Assembly: GCA_038106885.1 (NCBI GenBank) | Contig: JAYNFX010000003.1 | Location: forward strand, 1-64,000 | Length of the DNA: 64,000 bases | From: UBA3537 sp038106885 | GTDB lineage: Bacteria > Bacteroidota > Bacteroidia > Flavobacteriales > Flavobacteriaceae | Direction of reading: 5' to 3' | Shown: positions 17,160-26,374 of the stretch, in pieces | Layout of the letters: the number at the start of each line of letters is the position of its first letter | Numbering within the stretch: the stretch's first letter is position 1 | Translations under genes and position numbers: made by a program | The notes under the pieces: model-generated | Seen by the model: the letters and a program-made list of their open reading frames with translations, nothing else | What the model was told of the DNA's origin: nothing | Database searches by the model: none

Positions 17160-19490
17160 TTAAAAATCAATTTCTGGAGTAATAATTTCGTTTAATTCAT
17201 TCATTTCCTGGTCTAAATAATTATCACATTCAGTCTCAATTGTTAAAAGCTCAGGTTTCTCAAATTCATCTTTTGAAATACCAAGTTCTTCTACAAGATA
17301 GCATCTTTTCATAAAATTAGCCCAAATTGGCAAGGCCATTGTTGCCCCCTGTCCGTAAGTTATATTTTCAAAATGTGTTGCTCGATCTTCTCCACCAACC
17401 CAAACACCTGTAACTAAATTTGGAACCATCCCCATAAACCAGCCGTCACTTTGATTTTGTGTAGTTCCAGTTTTACCAGCAATAGGATTTTCAAATTCGT
17501 ATGGATAACCGGTTACTACCTCTTGATAAACAATTTGGTCTGAAGCAAAATTATGACGAAGTCTCTGACCAGATCCAAATTCTGTAACACCCTCCATAAG
17601 ATTTACAGTTACATATGCAATTTCTTCACTTAAAACATCTCTTGTTTCAGGTGAAAATTGATACAATAAAGTACCGTTCTTGTCTTCAATCCTTGTAACC
17701 ATAACTGGCTTTGTATAAACTCCTTTATTAGCAAAAGTAGAATACGCCGCAACCATTTCATAAATACTTAAATCGGGTGTCCCGAGTGATATTGAAGGTA
17801 CTGGTGGAATATTTTGCTCAATACCAAGTTTCATTGCAAGGTTGATAACTGGATTTGGGCCTATCTCATTCATTAATCTTGCAGTAATAGTGTTTCGCGA
17901 ATTAGCTAATCCGGATTTTAAGGTCTCAAACCCTGAATAATTATCACTTGAATTTTTTGGGGTCCAAGGCTTCATATTGCCATGTTTCATAGCAGGTATT
18001 GTAATTTGTGCTTTAGGCAAAGAATCACAAGGTGACAAATGAAGCTGGTCAATAGCAGCTGCATAAACAAACGGTTTAAATGTTGAGCCAACTTGTCTTT
18101 TCCCTTGCTTTACCATATCATATTGAAAATGCTTGTAGTTGTAACCTCCAACCCATGCTTTAACAAAACCTGTTTGTGGCTCCATTGACATCATACCTGC
18201 TCTTAAAAAGGATTTGTAATAGCGCATTGAATCCATTGGGGTCATTATTGTATCAATCTCATTGTTTAAAGCTGTCCAAGAAAATATCTTCATTGGTATA
18301 GGCTTTTTAAATGAAGCTATAATTTCCTCTTTTGGTTTCTTCAAGTCATAGCGCATCTTACGCCATCTCTCAGATCTACGCATTCCAAGCTCTAATAATT
18401 GTTCAACTTCTTCATCTTCTAATTCTAAGAAAGGAGCTGTTGGATTTCTCTTCTTTGTATTTTGAACAAAAAATTCAGCTTGTAGAGATTTCATATGTTC
18501 AGAAACCGATTGTTCAGCAATAGTCTGCATCCTTGAATCAATAGTGGTGTACACCCTTAACCCATCCTTATAAATATTATATTTATCACCATTTCGTTTT
18601 CTATTATTACTTGCCCACTCTTTTAAAAATTCTTTAAGATATGCTCTGAAATATGTTGCAATTCCTTCGCGATGAGATTCAGGTGTATAATTTAAATTCA
18701 AAGCTGTTGATTGAAGTGAATCTTTTAAAGTCTCAGAAATAAAATTATATTTTGCCATTTGTGAAAGAACAACATTACGTCTATTTCTTGTACCAATTGG
18801 ATTCCGATTGGGCCTAGGATTATAAAGCGAAGAGTTTTTGAACATACCAACAAGCATTGCAGATTCAGAAATGCTTAAATTAGAGGGTTCTTTGCCAAAA
18901 TAAATTCGTGAAGCACTTCTTATGCCATCAGCATTATTGCCAAAATCATAAATATTAAAATATTGAGCTATAATTTCTTCCTTAGTATATTGTTTTTCCA
19001 ATCTGGTAGCAATTATCCATTCTTTTATTTTTTGTGTTATTCTGCCAAACTTATTTTTTGAACCCTCTCCATGAAAAAGTTGTTTAGCTAATTGTTGAGA
19101 TATCGTACTACCCCCTCCATCTTTCCCTAATTTAATAACTGCACGAAGAGTCCCCTTGAGATCAATACCCGCATGATCATTAAAACGGAAATCTTCAGTA
19201 GCAATTAGAGCATCAACTAAATGCTTTGGTAGCTCATCGTATCCAACAGGGGTTCTGTTATCTCTATAATAAAACTTGCCAATAGTAACTCCATCAGATG
19301 AAATTATTTCTGTAGCTAGATTGGTTCTTGGATTTTCAAGGGCTGTATGATCAGGCATAGCACCCATAAAGCCTAAAGAAGCAAGGATGAATACAAAAGG
19401 GATGAGAGAGATACCAGCTAAAAACCAAAACCAAAACCAACGTTTTGGTTTCTTAAACTTTGATGATTTACTTTTTTTTCTTGCCACCAT
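17160..19490 (-). CDS. mrcA: Penicillin-binding protein 1A, bifunctional transglycosylase/transpeptidase
   Basis: This 776-residue class A penicillin-binding protein polymerises and cross-links peptidoglycan. A basic N-terminal tail is followed by one membrane segment (about 18-44). The GT51 transglycosylase domain has Glu99 in ATEDFRFNDHAGID and GGSTISQQLAKQLF (126-139). The transpeptidase domain has Ser469-x-x-Lys472 (GSTFKPF), the SRN-type motif in ANSRNTITA and KTGTT. The order gldH then PBP1A downstream of ricT is a common Bacteroidota arrangement. Spacing to gldH is 4 bases. Confidence 0.95.
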   Translation of the reverse strand: MVARKKSKSSKFKKPKRWFWFWFLAGISLIPFVFILASLGFMGAMPDHTALENPRTNLATEIISSDGVTIGKFYYRDNRTPVGYDELPKHLVDALIATEDFRFNDHAGIDLKGTLRAVIKLGKDGGGSTISQQLAKQLFHGEGSKNKFGRITQKIKEWIIATRLEKQYTKEEIIAQYFNIYDFGNNADGIRSASRIYFGKEPSNLSISESAMLVGMFKNSSLYNPRPNRNPIGTRNRRNVVLSQMAKYNFISETLKDSLQSTALNLNYTPESHREGIATYFRAYLKEFLKEWASNNRKRNGDKYNIYKDGLRVYTTIDSRMQTIAEQSVSEHMKSLQAEFFVQNTKKRNPTAPFLELEDEEVEQLLELGMRRSERWRKMRYDLKKPKEEIIASFKKPIPMKIFSWTALNNEIDTIMTPMDSMRYYKSFLRAGMMSMEPQTGFVKAWVGGYNYKHFQYDMVKQGKRQVGSTFKPFVYAAAIDQLHLSPCDSLPKAQITIPAMKHGNMKPWTPKNSSDNYSGFETLKSGLANSRNTITARLMNEIGPNPVINLAMKLGIEQNIPPVPSISLGTPDLSIYEMVAAYSTFANKGVYTKPVMVTRIEDKNGTLLYQFSPETRDVLSEEIAYVTVNLMEGVTEFGSGQRLRHNFASDQIVYQEVVTGYPYEFENPIAGKTGTTQNQSDGWFMGMVPNLVTGVWVGGEDRATHFENITYGQGATMALPIWANFMKRCYLVEELGISKDEFEKPELLTIETECDNYLDQEMNELNEIITPEIDF

Positions 19491-19494
19491 ATAA

Positions 19495-19986
19495 TTAATA
19501 ATTATTTTCTATGGTAAACCCAACGTCTAAAACGCCTTTTAGCTGCTGTAAGCCTTTAACTTTACCTCTTTTTCTCATTGCATGATTTATAATTATTTTA
19601 TACTCTCCTTTTTCCAAAAATTTAAACGGATCATTAAACCCTTTATACCAAAGAGTGTGTTCCTTTATTGACATTTTACCACTTCCTAGCATTGAGCCAT
19701 CAGGCTGAGACATTTGATATTCCAGTGTATCTTTTAATATTCTATTATTAGGGTAAATCAACGATACATCCAAAAATAAATTATTAAACTCATAATCATT
19801 ATCTGTTCTTAATTTTATAAACAGGTTATAAGGATTAATTGTATCAGAAATATTAAATTTAAATAAAATAGATCTATCAATGTCCCAAACTGCTTCAATA
19901 GACTTGTATTGGCTAAACAATGATTTGTTTTGACATGACACAAAAAATAAAACCAAAAAAAGATATATTAAAATTTTTTTAAACAT
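19495..19986 (-). CDS. gldH: Gliding motility lipoprotein GldH
   Basis: The 163-residue protein has a lipoprotein signal sequence ending in FFVSC (lipobox, Cys18) and family features of GldH, including the AVWDIDRSILFKFNISDT segment. GldH is needed for gliding motility and the associated type IX secretion system in flavobacteria and is expected in a membrane facing the periplasm. It sits between ricT (16 bases) and the PBP1A gene (4 bases), as in other flavobacteria. Its presence, together with sprE elsewhere in the window, suggests that a type IX system is encoded by the genome. Confidence 0.88.
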   Translation of the reverse strand: MFKKILIYLFLVLFFVSCQNKSLFSQYKSIEAVWDIDRSILFKFNISDTINPYNLFIKLRTDNDYEFNNLFLDVSLIYPNNRILKDTLEYQMSQPDGSMLGSGKMSIKEHTLWYKGFNDPFKFLEKGEYKIIINHAMRKRGKVKGLQQLKGVLDVGFTIENNY

Positions 19987-20002
19987 TGTCTTTTAAATTT
20001 TA

Positions 20003-21136
20003 TTACCTATTTAATTTTTTAGCTTTTTTGTACTTCATTTTCTTTAAGCTAAGCTTATCAAATCTATTTATACTGTCTTGACTAATTGAATTTTCGAAAC
20101 CTAAATTATTTCTAAAATCAGCACTGAATTCCTCTAAATTATTGGGGGTTTTACCGTTTTTATTTAATTCAATTATTCTGTTAACTTGTTCCTTTTTAAG
20201 TTCATGCCATTGCGCCCATTCACCATCATATGCATACCACATTACTCCCTTAAAAATATCTACCTTTTGAAATATAGCTAACCCTTTCTTTGTTTTCAAT
20301 TTAATATTTGTTTTGGGAAATTCTTTCAAAGCCTCTAAATATGAATCTAATTCATAATTTAAACAGCATTTTAACTTTCCACATTGTCCTGCTAATTTAA
20401 TTGGGTTAATTGATAGCTGTTGATACCTTGCAGCAGAAGTGCTAACCGATCTTAAATCGGTAAGCCAGGTAGAACAACACAATTCTCTGCCACAAGATCC
20501 GATCCCCCCTAGTCTTGAGGCCTCTTGACGCAGCCCTACTTGTTTCATTTCAATTCGAATCTTAAATTCTCTAGCATATAACTTTATAAGTTCTCTAAAA
20601 TCAACACGGCCGTCAGCTGTATAATAAAAAGTTGCTTTACTCCCATCTCCTTGATATTCAATATCAGAAATTTTCATTTTTAGTTTTAATTCAATAGCAA
20701 ATTTACGAGCTAAAGCCTTTATCTTTTCTTCTTTATTTCTATATTTTATCCAAAGATCTATTTCCTCCTGTGAAGCTTTTTTTAATACTTTAAGTGGATT
20801 GTCATTATTTTCTGGAACACTTTTTCGTCTCATTTGGGTTCTTACAAGTTCCCCAGTAAGAGTAACCATTCCAATATCAAATCCAGAGTCAACTTCAGTT
20901 TTAACAACGTCGCCAATGTTTAACGACAATGCATTAGAATTCTTGTAGTATTGTTTCCGACCATTTTTATAACGTACCTCTATCCAATCAAATAAATTCT
21001 TAGGAGTTGATGATTTCATGTTAGACAACCAGTCAAAAACAGTGCGTTTGTTACAGGAATCTGTGCCACAAGTGCCATTGTTATTACACCCTTTCGGCTG
21101 TCCATTATAATTTGTTGCACAGCTTGCACACCCCAT
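20003..21136 (-). CDS. ricT: RicT/YaaT-like PSP1-domain protein
   Basis: The 377-residue protein carries the PSP1 domain found in RicT (YaaT) of Bacillus, which acts with RicA and RicF in RNA maturation and binds iron-sulfur clusters. Conserved cysteine pairs are visible in SCGRELCCSTWL and QCGKLKCCLNYELD. The N terminus has an extra cysteine-rich stretch of about 28 residues with six cysteines (CASC...GC...TC...SC) and the C-terminal tail is basic (KMKYKKAKKLNR). The role in Bacteroidota is not known. It is the first gene of the gldH-PBP1A group. I find no full TAnnTTTG in the 134 bases upstream. Confidence 0.85.
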   Translation of the reverse strand: MGCASCATNYNGQPKGCNNNGTCGTDSCNKRTVFDWLSNMKSSTPKNLFDWIEVRYKNGRKQYYKNSNALSLNIGDVVKTEVDSGFDIGMVTLTGELVRTQMRRKSVPENNDNPLKVLKKASQEEIDLWIKYRNKEEKIKALARKFAIELKLKMKISDIEYQGDGSKATFYYTADGRVDFRELIKLYAREFKIRIEMKQVGLRQEASRLGGIGSCGRELCCSTWLTDLRSVSTSAARYQQLSINPIKLAGQCGKLKCCLNYELDSYLEALKEFPKTNIKLKTKKGLAIFQKVDIFKGVMWYAYDGEWAQWHELKKEQVNRIIELNKNGKTPNNLEEFSADFRNNLGFENSISQDSINRFDKLSLKKMKYKKAKKLNR

Positions 21137-21270
21137 AGATTTTAATGTATTTACTTTTTAAGAAAATAGACCACAGATAAAAACTGAATTTATCATAGTA
21201 ATGTAAATATAAGTTTATTTGATTACTAAAAAAAACAAGTAAAGATTTATGAAAATATTTATTATAATTT

Positions 21271-22338
21271 TCAATCCTTATTTAGGATGTTAAAAATATT
21301 TCTCAAATCTTTTCCCTTTGCAAGATGCTCAGCTCTACCTTTTTTAAAAATATCATTGCTATTGCCTTGGCCTTTACGTAGCAATTTTTGCTGTTGGTAT
21401 GGCAAACTATTTATTTCCTTACAATTAGATGAGCAACAACTATCCATTTCAATTTTACATGCTTCGCACTGAATAAACAAAAGATGACATGCTTCATTGG
21501 CACAATTAACGTGAACATCTGCGGGCGCGCCACACTGATGACAATTGGCAATTATATCATCTGAAATTTTTTCAGATCTTCTTTCGTCAAAAACAAAGTT
21601 TTTACCAATAAATTTATTTTCTAATCCTTGTGATTTTACTTGACGAGCATAATTTATAATCCCACCCTCTAATTGATATACCTTTTTAAACCCCTTGTGT
21701 TTATAGTATGCACTAGCCTTTTCACACCTAATACCTCCAGTACAGTACATAACAAGTTTTTTTGTTTTCTTATGTTCTTTAAGCTGTTCTTCTATTAAGT
21801 CTAAAGAATCTCGAAATGTATCAACATCTGGAGTTATAGCATTCTTAAAATGACCAATTTCACTTTCGTAATGGTTTCGCATATCTACTAGAACTGTATC
21901 TTGATCCTCTACAAGTTGATTAAACTCATCAGCGTTGACGTGAATCCCAATATCAGTGACGTCAAAGGCGCCTTCATCAAGTCCATCAGAAACAATTTTT
22001 TTACGAACTTTAACTTTTAATTTTAAAAAGGAAAATATGTCTTGTTCTATGGCTATATTCAAACGAACATCCTTTAAGAAAATAATCGAATCAAGATGAT
22101 TTTTAAATTCGTCAAAATTATCTGCAGGAACTGATAATTGTGCATTAATCCCTTCGTGAGCTACGTAAATTCGCCCTAGAACATCAATTGAATTCCAAAA
22201 CAAAAATAAATGATTCCTAAAAATCTCAGGATTTCCAATTTTAGCGTACTTGTAAAATGAGATAGTCAGCCGATCTTTACCCGCTTCCTTTAATAAGTTT
22301 TTTCTCTCATTATTACTTAAGTTGTTGTACAGTTGCAT
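21271..22338 (-). CDS. trhO: tRNA uridine(34) hydroxylase, rhodanese-type (TrhO/YceA)
   Basis: The 355-residue protein belongs to the TrhO family, which hydroxylates uridine 34 in certain tRNAs using prephenate-independent, oxygen-dependent chemistry. A central rhodanese domain carries Cys199 in MYCTGGIRCEKAS, and a C-terminal cysteine-rich module (CHQCGAP, CANEACH, CEACKIEMDSCC) probably binds zinc. The ATG at 22338 (MQLYNNLSNNE) is chosen. The TTG at 22374, which would add 12 residues, is part of the promoter box TACATTTG and cannot be in the message. Confidence 0.92.
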   Translation of the reverse strand: MQLYNNLSNNERKNLLKEAGKDRLTISFYKYAKIGNPEIFRNHLFLFWNSIDVLGRIYVAHEGINAQLSVPADNFDEFKNHLDSIIFLKDVRLNIAIEQDIFSFLKLKVKVRKKIVSDGLDEGAFDVTDIGIHVNADEFNQLVEDQDTVLVDMRNHYESEIGHFKNAITPDVDTFRDSLDLIEEQLKEHKKTKKLVMYCTGGIRCEKASAYYKHKGFKKVYQLEGGIINYARQVKSQGLENKFIGKNFVFDERRSEKISDDIIANCHQCGAPADVHVNCANEACHLLFIQCEACKIEMDSCCSSNCKEINSLPYQQQKLLRKGQGNSNDIFKKGRAEHLAKGKDLRNIFNILNKD

Positions 22339-22371
22339 GCTATACTTTTTTAAGTTTATAATAATTGATTG

Positions 22372-22379
22372 CAAATGTA
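22372..22379 (-). promoter_or_regulatory. Promoter -7 box of trhO
   Basis: The minus strand reads TACATTTG, a full match to TAnnTTTG, 33 bases before the trhO ATG. No good TTG lies at the -33 position. The box overlaps an upstream in-frame TTG, which helps to fix the start. Confidence 0.6.
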
Positions 22380-22524
22380 ATGTTTTTAAAGATTATTCTC
22401 ATGGAGAGTCAAAAATAACAAGTCAAAAAATAAGTTAAACTTTAATAAAAAGACAACTTCAATATCTTAAGTTAAATAAAGAAATATTATTTTAGCATAA
22501 GTAATTTAATTCAAAAACTTCACA

Positions 22525-23529
22525 ATGAGCAAAGAACAAGAAGCCAAGCTTAAAGCCTTAAAATTAACTTTAGACAAACTTGATAAGGCCTACGGAAAGG
22601 GAACTGTAATGAAAATGAGTGATTCCCCAGTAGTTGATGTAGATGTAATATCGTCTGGGTCTTTAGGCTTAGATGTTGCTTTAGGTGTTGGCGGATATCC
22701 AAAAGGTAGAGTAATTGAAATTTATGGCCCTGAGTCATCTGGGAAAACAACCTTGACCTTACATGCCATAGCTGAAACTCAAAAAGCTGGAGGAATTGCT
22801 GCCTTTATTGATGCTGAACATGCCTTTGATCGATTTTATGCTCAAAACCTTGGAGTTGATATTGATAACTTGATTATATCTCAACCTGACAATGGGGAAC
22901 AAGCTCTTGAAATTGCTGACAACCTTGTTCGCTCAGGGGCTATAGATATGATTGTAATTGACTCTGTTGCTGCACTGACACCAAAAAGTGAAATTGAAGG
23001 AGAAATGGGGGATTCAAAAATGGGTCTTCACGCAAGACTAATGTCACAAGCCTTAAGAAAACTTACAGGATCAATTAGCAAAACTAACTGTACAATGATT
23101 TTCATAAACCAATTGAGAGAAAAAATTGGAGTTATGTTTGGAAATCCTGAAACAACTACTGGAGGTAACGCGCTTAAGTTTTATGCCTCTGTAAGATTAG
23201 ATATAAGGCGATCAACTCAGATAAAAGATAGCAATGGTAATGTAATGGGTAATAAAACCAGAGTTAAAGTTGTTAAAAATAAAGTAGCTCCACCATTTAA
23301 ACTAGCTGAATTTGATATAATGTATGGTGAAGGTGTTTCAAAAGTTGGTGAAATTCTTGATATTGCTGTTGAATTTGATATTATTCAAAAAAGTGGATCT
23401 TGGTTTAGTTACGATGAAACTAAACTTGGTCAAGGAAGAGATGCAGTTAAGCAGATGATAAATGATAATCCAGATCTCATGGATGAGCTTGAAACAAAAA
23501 TCAAGGCTGCAATTAAAAATGAATCTTGA
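22525..23529 (+). CDS. recA: Recombinase RecA
   Basis: The 334-residue ATPase forms filaments on single-stranded DNA for homologous recombination and the SOS response. The Walker A motif GPESSGKTT, the MAW-like segment LGVDIDNLIISQPDNGEQAL, Walker B DMIVIDSVAAL and the L2 region MFGNPETTTGGNALKFY are all present. The length is near the usual 340. No clear TAnnTTTG box or LexA-like site is seen in the 150 bases upstream. Its stop is 1 base from the stop of the convergent plsC gene. Confidence 0.98.
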   Translation: MSKEQEAKLKALKLTLDKLDKAYGKGTVMKMSDSPVVDVDVISSGSLGLDVALGVGGYPKGRVIEIYGPESSGKTTLTLHAIAETQKAGGIAAFIDAEHAFDRFYAQNLGVDIDNLIISQPDNGEQALEIADNLVRSGAIDMIVIDSVAALTPKSEIEGEMGDSKMGLHARLMSQALRKLTGSISKTNCTMIFINQLREKIGVMFGNPETTTGGNALKFYASVRLDIRRSTQIKDSNGNVMGNKTRVKVVKNKVAPPFKLAEFDIMYGEGVSKVGEILDIAVEFDIIQKSGSWFSYDETKLGQGRDAVKQMINDNPDLMDELETKIKAAIKNES

Positions 23530-23530
23530 G

Positions 23531-24271
23531 TTATATAGAATCTTTCTCTAAAGATTTCAAAATCAAACTATATACTTTTTCTTTCATCTCTCTTAGGCTG
23601 TCTGGGTTGTAATCTTTGGGATTAAAAAACGAATGAGCCTTTACTCTCATTCTTCCAGGTGTGCCACTAAAAAATGTATAAGAAAATCTCTTTTTATTAT
23701 CTAGAAAAGTAAAGGGGACTAAAGGTAGCTTATGCTCTAACGAGAGTTTAAATGCTCCTATTTTAAAATCATCAAGCCGTATGTGCTCAGGTGGAACCCC
23801 GCCTTCTGGGAAAATACAAATACTTAATCCTTGTTTAATACGATCTTGGGCATAAGAAAATACCTTTTTTCTGCTAATAGCATTGGAACGATCCACTAAA
23901 ATTGAAGTGCGCTTATAAAAATATCCAAATAGAGGAATTTTAGCTAATTCTTTTTTTCCTACGAAAACAAAAGGATGATGTCTTATAATACTAAACATCA
24001 ACATTATATCAAGCATTGAGGTGTGATTTGCAACAAAAATGTAACTCTGCCCTATTTTTAAAGACTCTTCCCAATCAATCGCCTTGTAAAACCCCATGCC
24101 GATCAAAATAAAGTTTGCCCAAACTCTAGCTATTCTAAAGAAAATAGGATACCATGAACGCTTTGATATTGAAATAATAAGTAACGGAGAAAGTATAAGG
24201 GTACAGATGAAAACTAAAGTATAAAACCAAAGTCTGTAAATCAACCAAAATGGATAGTATATAAATTTCAT
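23531..24271 (-). CDS. plsC: 1-acyl-sn-glycerol-3-phosphate acyltransferase
   Basis: The 246-residue membrane acyltransferase makes phosphatidic acid from lysophosphatidic acid. His83 and Asp88 form the NHTSMLD catalytic motif and FPEGGVPPEH is the substrate-binding motif. An N-terminal membrane segment (about 12-35) is visible. The ATG at 24271 (MKFIYYPFWL) is chosen; the TTG at 24280 coincides with the end of the promoter box TAGTTTTG. The start codon is only 6 bases after that box, so the message is probably leaderless or nearly so. Confidence 0.93.
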   Translation of the reverse strand: MKFIYYPFWLIYRLWFYTLVFICTLILSPLLIISISKRSWYPIFFRIARVWANFILIGMGFYKAIDWEESLKIGQSYIFVANHTSMLDIMLMFSIIRHHPFVFVGKKELAKIPLFGYFYKRTSILVDRSNAISRKKVFSYAQDRIKQGLSICIFPEGGVPPEHIRLDDFKIGAFKLSLEHKLPLVPFTFLDNKKRFSYTFFSGTPGRMRVKAHSFFNPKDYNPDSLREMKEKVYSLILKSLEKDSI

Positions 24272-24277
24272 TTGCTC

Positions 24278-24311
24278 CAAAACTACTAAAAATATTGAGC
24301 TATTACTTCAA
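24278..24311 (-). promoter_or_regulatory. plsC promoter (TTG - 23 nt - TAGTTTTG)
   Basis: On the minus strand TTG at 24311-24309 is followed after 23 bases by TAGTTTTG at 24285-24278. It interleaves with the divergent trpS promoter, so the two may interfere with each other. Confidence 0.6.
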
Positions 24312-24325
24312 AAAAATTACCTTTG
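24295..24325 (+). promoter_or_regulatory. trpS promoter (TTG - 20 nt - TACCTTTG)
   Basis: TTG at 24295-24297 and TACCTTTG at 24318-24325, 20 bases apart, match both Bacteroidota promoter elements at the usual spacing. The trpS ATG lies 27 bases after the box. Confidence 0.75.
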
Positions 24326-24352
24326 TATGTATTAAGAAAAAAATGTCTTTCA

Positions 24353-25321
24353 ATGGCCAGGATTTTAACCGGAGTTCAAAGTACAGGAACTCCTCATTTA
24401 GGTAATATTTTAGGAGCTATTATTCCTGCAATTAAAATGAGTAATGATGAATTAAACGATTCATTTCTCTTTATTGCAGATTTACATTCACTTACTCAAA
24501 TAAAAGACGCTGAAAAACTTAATAATAATACTTTATCAACAGCTGCAACGTGGTTAGCATTTGGTCTTGATCCAAAAAAAACAGTTTTCTATAAACAAAG
24601 TGATGTGCCTCAAGCAACAGAACTAGCCTGGTATTTAAGTTGCTTTTTCCCATTTTCAAGAATGGAATTAGCTCACAGTTTTAAAGATAAATCTAATAGA
24701 TTAGATGATGTCAATGGTGGTCTTTTTAGCTATCCAATGCTTATGGCTGCAGATATATTATTATATGATGCTAATATTGTTCCTGTCGGCAAGGATCAAT
24801 TACAGCATATCGAGATGACAAGAAATGTTGCTTCAAGATTCCATGCAAAAATGGGTGAGACTTTTATTCTTCCAGATGCAAAAGTACAAGAAGACACTAA
24901 ATTGATTCCCGGGACTGATGGTGAAAAAATGAGTAAGAGTAAAAATAATGTAATTGATATTTTCTTAGATGATAAAAGTTTAAGAAAACAAATTATGTCT
25001 ATTAAAACTGATAGTACTCCACTTGAATCTCCAAAAAAATGGTCAACTTGTAATTGCTTTGCAATTTATGAACTACTTGCTGATCCTAAGCAAATAGACT
25101 CTATGAAAAATAAATATTGTAGTGGTAATTATGGATATGGTCATGCTAAGCAAGAGCTTTACGAACTTATTACAGAAAAATTCTCAAATGAACGTGAAAA
25201 GTATTCGTACTATATGTCAAATCCAGATGAGATTAATAAAATACTAACTTTAGGTGCTGAAAAAGCAGCCCTAGTTGCAAAAGAAGTTTTATCACGTGTC
25301 AGGTCTAAACTGGGATACTAG
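24353..25321 (+). CDS. trpS: Tryptophanyl-tRNA synthetase
   Basis: The 322-residue class I synthetase charges tRNA(Trp). The HIGH-type motif is TGTPHLGN at residues 11-18, and KMSKS is exact in DGEKMSKSKNN. DLHSLTQ and ADILLYDANIVPVGKDQLQH are also typical. The start is ATG 24353 (MARILTGVQS). A TTG at 24323 would add ten residues but lies inside the TACCTTTG promoter box. It is divergent from plsC. Confidence 0.97.
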   Translation: MARILTGVQSTGTPHLGNILGAIIPAIKMSNDELNDSFLFIADLHSLTQIKDAEKLNNNTLSTAATWLAFGLDPKKTVFYKQSDVPQATELAWYLSCFFPFSRMELAHSFKDKSNRLDDVNGGLFSYPMLMAADILLYDANIVPVGKDQLQHIEMTRNVASRFHAKMGETFILPDAKVQEDTKLIPGTDGEKMSKSKNNVIDIFLDDKSLRKQIMSIKTDSTPLESPKKWSTCNCFAIYELLADPKQIDSMKNKYCSGNYGYGHAKQELYELITEKFSNEREKYSYYMSNPDEINKILTLGAEKAALVAKEVLSRVRSKLGY

Positions 25322-25369
25322 CCTAGGATGAAAATTAATCAAATAGCTCATTTAGAGATTGCATAAACC

Positions 25370-25400
25370 TTGCTGAAATTCAAAAAAATTTATACATTTG
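25370..25400 (+). promoter_or_regulatory. Promoter of the HU/SPOR gene (TTG - 20 nt - TACATTTG)
   Basis: TTG at 25370-25372 and TACATTTG at 25393-25400 are 20 bases apart, a full match at ideal spacing. The ATG at 25406 starts only 5 bases after the box, where transcription itself should begin, so the mRNA is predicted to be leaderless. Confidence 0.75.
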
Positions 25401-25405
25401 ATTTA

Positions 25406-26329
25406 ATGCAAATTAGTCAATACATAAGTGAATTATTATTTAGATACGACTGTGTCGTAGTCCCTGGCTTTGGAGCCTTTTTATCTGAGAGGGTTTCAGC
25501 CAAAATTGATAAAAATTCTGGTGAATTTTTTCCTCCTTGTAAACTTATTTCATTTAATGCCCAATTAAAAAGTAATGATGGCCTTCTGGCTAATCATATA
25601 TCCTCAGTTGAAGAAATTACATATGAAAATGCGATTTCAAAGATTAAAAAACAAGTTGATTATATTATTAAAAGTCTTGAAAATAGCGAGACTATAGAAT
25701 TTCCAAATATTGGATCATTAACAAATTCAAAAAAAGGGAAAATCACTTTTGAGCCAACAAATAAAAACAATTTTTTAAAAGATTCTTTTGGGCTATCGAC
25801 ATTTATTTCGCCTACTGTTACTAGGAAAAATAAAAAATTAAGTAACAATCCCACTATTGCTCTAAAAACAAAAAAACAAGAGGCTTATAATTTCCGAAAA
25901 TACGCTGCAATAGGAATTATACTTTTAGGTTTGTCTAGTATTATAGGTGGTAACATTTATTCTACTAGCGTTGATAAACATAATACTCTTGTTCAACAAG
26001 AGGTAGATAGTATTATTGAAAACAGAATTCAAGAAGCAACTTTTTCAGTAAGCACTGATCTAAATCCTATTAATATCAATATTTCAAAAAAAGTTGGTGA
26101 TTTTCATATTGTTGCAGGGGCATTTAGAATCAAGAAAAATAGTGAGAGAAAACTTCGTGAGCTTAAAAGATTAGGTTTTGATGCAAGACTTATTGGACAA
26201 AACAGATACGGTCTTCATCAAGTTGTTTTTGAAAGTTATAATACAAGAAAAGAAGCTGAGAATGCATTAATGAAGATTAAAAAAACTCAAGATAAAACAG
26301 CCTGGTTATTATTCAAAGAGATACTTTAG
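25406..26329 (+). CDS. Membrane protein with HU-CCDC81-like domains and C-terminal SPOR domain
   Basis: The 307-residue protein starts with about 145 residues that resemble the HU-like CCDC81 repeats of Bacteroidota (QISQYISELLFRYDCVVVPG, FGAFL, then NIGSL and a second ISPTV segment). One membrane helix (AIGIILLGLSSIIGGNIY, about 176-194) follows. The C-terminal 80 residues form a SPOR domain (FHIVAGAFRIKKNSERKLREL), which in other proteins binds denuded peptidoglycan at division sites. The HU-like part would face the cytoplasm and the SPOR part the periplasm. An upstream TTG at 25370 is the promoter -33 element, so ATG 25406 is used. Function is not established. Confidence 0.85.
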   Translation: MQISQYISELLFRYDCVVVPGFGAFLSERVSAKIDKNSGEFFPPCKLISFNAQLKSNDGLLANHISSVEEITYENAISKIKKQVDYIIKSLENSETIEFPNIGSLTNSKKGKITFEPTNKNNFLKDSFGLSTFISPTVTRKNKKLSNNPTIALKTKKQEAYNFRKYAAIGIILLGLSSIIGGNIYSTSVDKHNTLVQQEVDSIIENRIQEATFSVSTDLNPININISKKVGDFHIVAGAFRIKKNSERKLRELKRLGFDARLIGQNRYGLHQVVFESYNTRKEAENALMKIKKTQDKTAWLLFKEIL

Positions 26330-26374
26330 TCAAACAAAAATTAATAATCTTTCTCACCTTTAGTAATTTTTCTC

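Noticed and set aside
22375..22524. A LexA-type SOS box or TAnnTTTG promoter upstream of recA
   Set aside because: No dyad of the usual type and no full -7 match was found; only degenerate AT-rich sequence is present.
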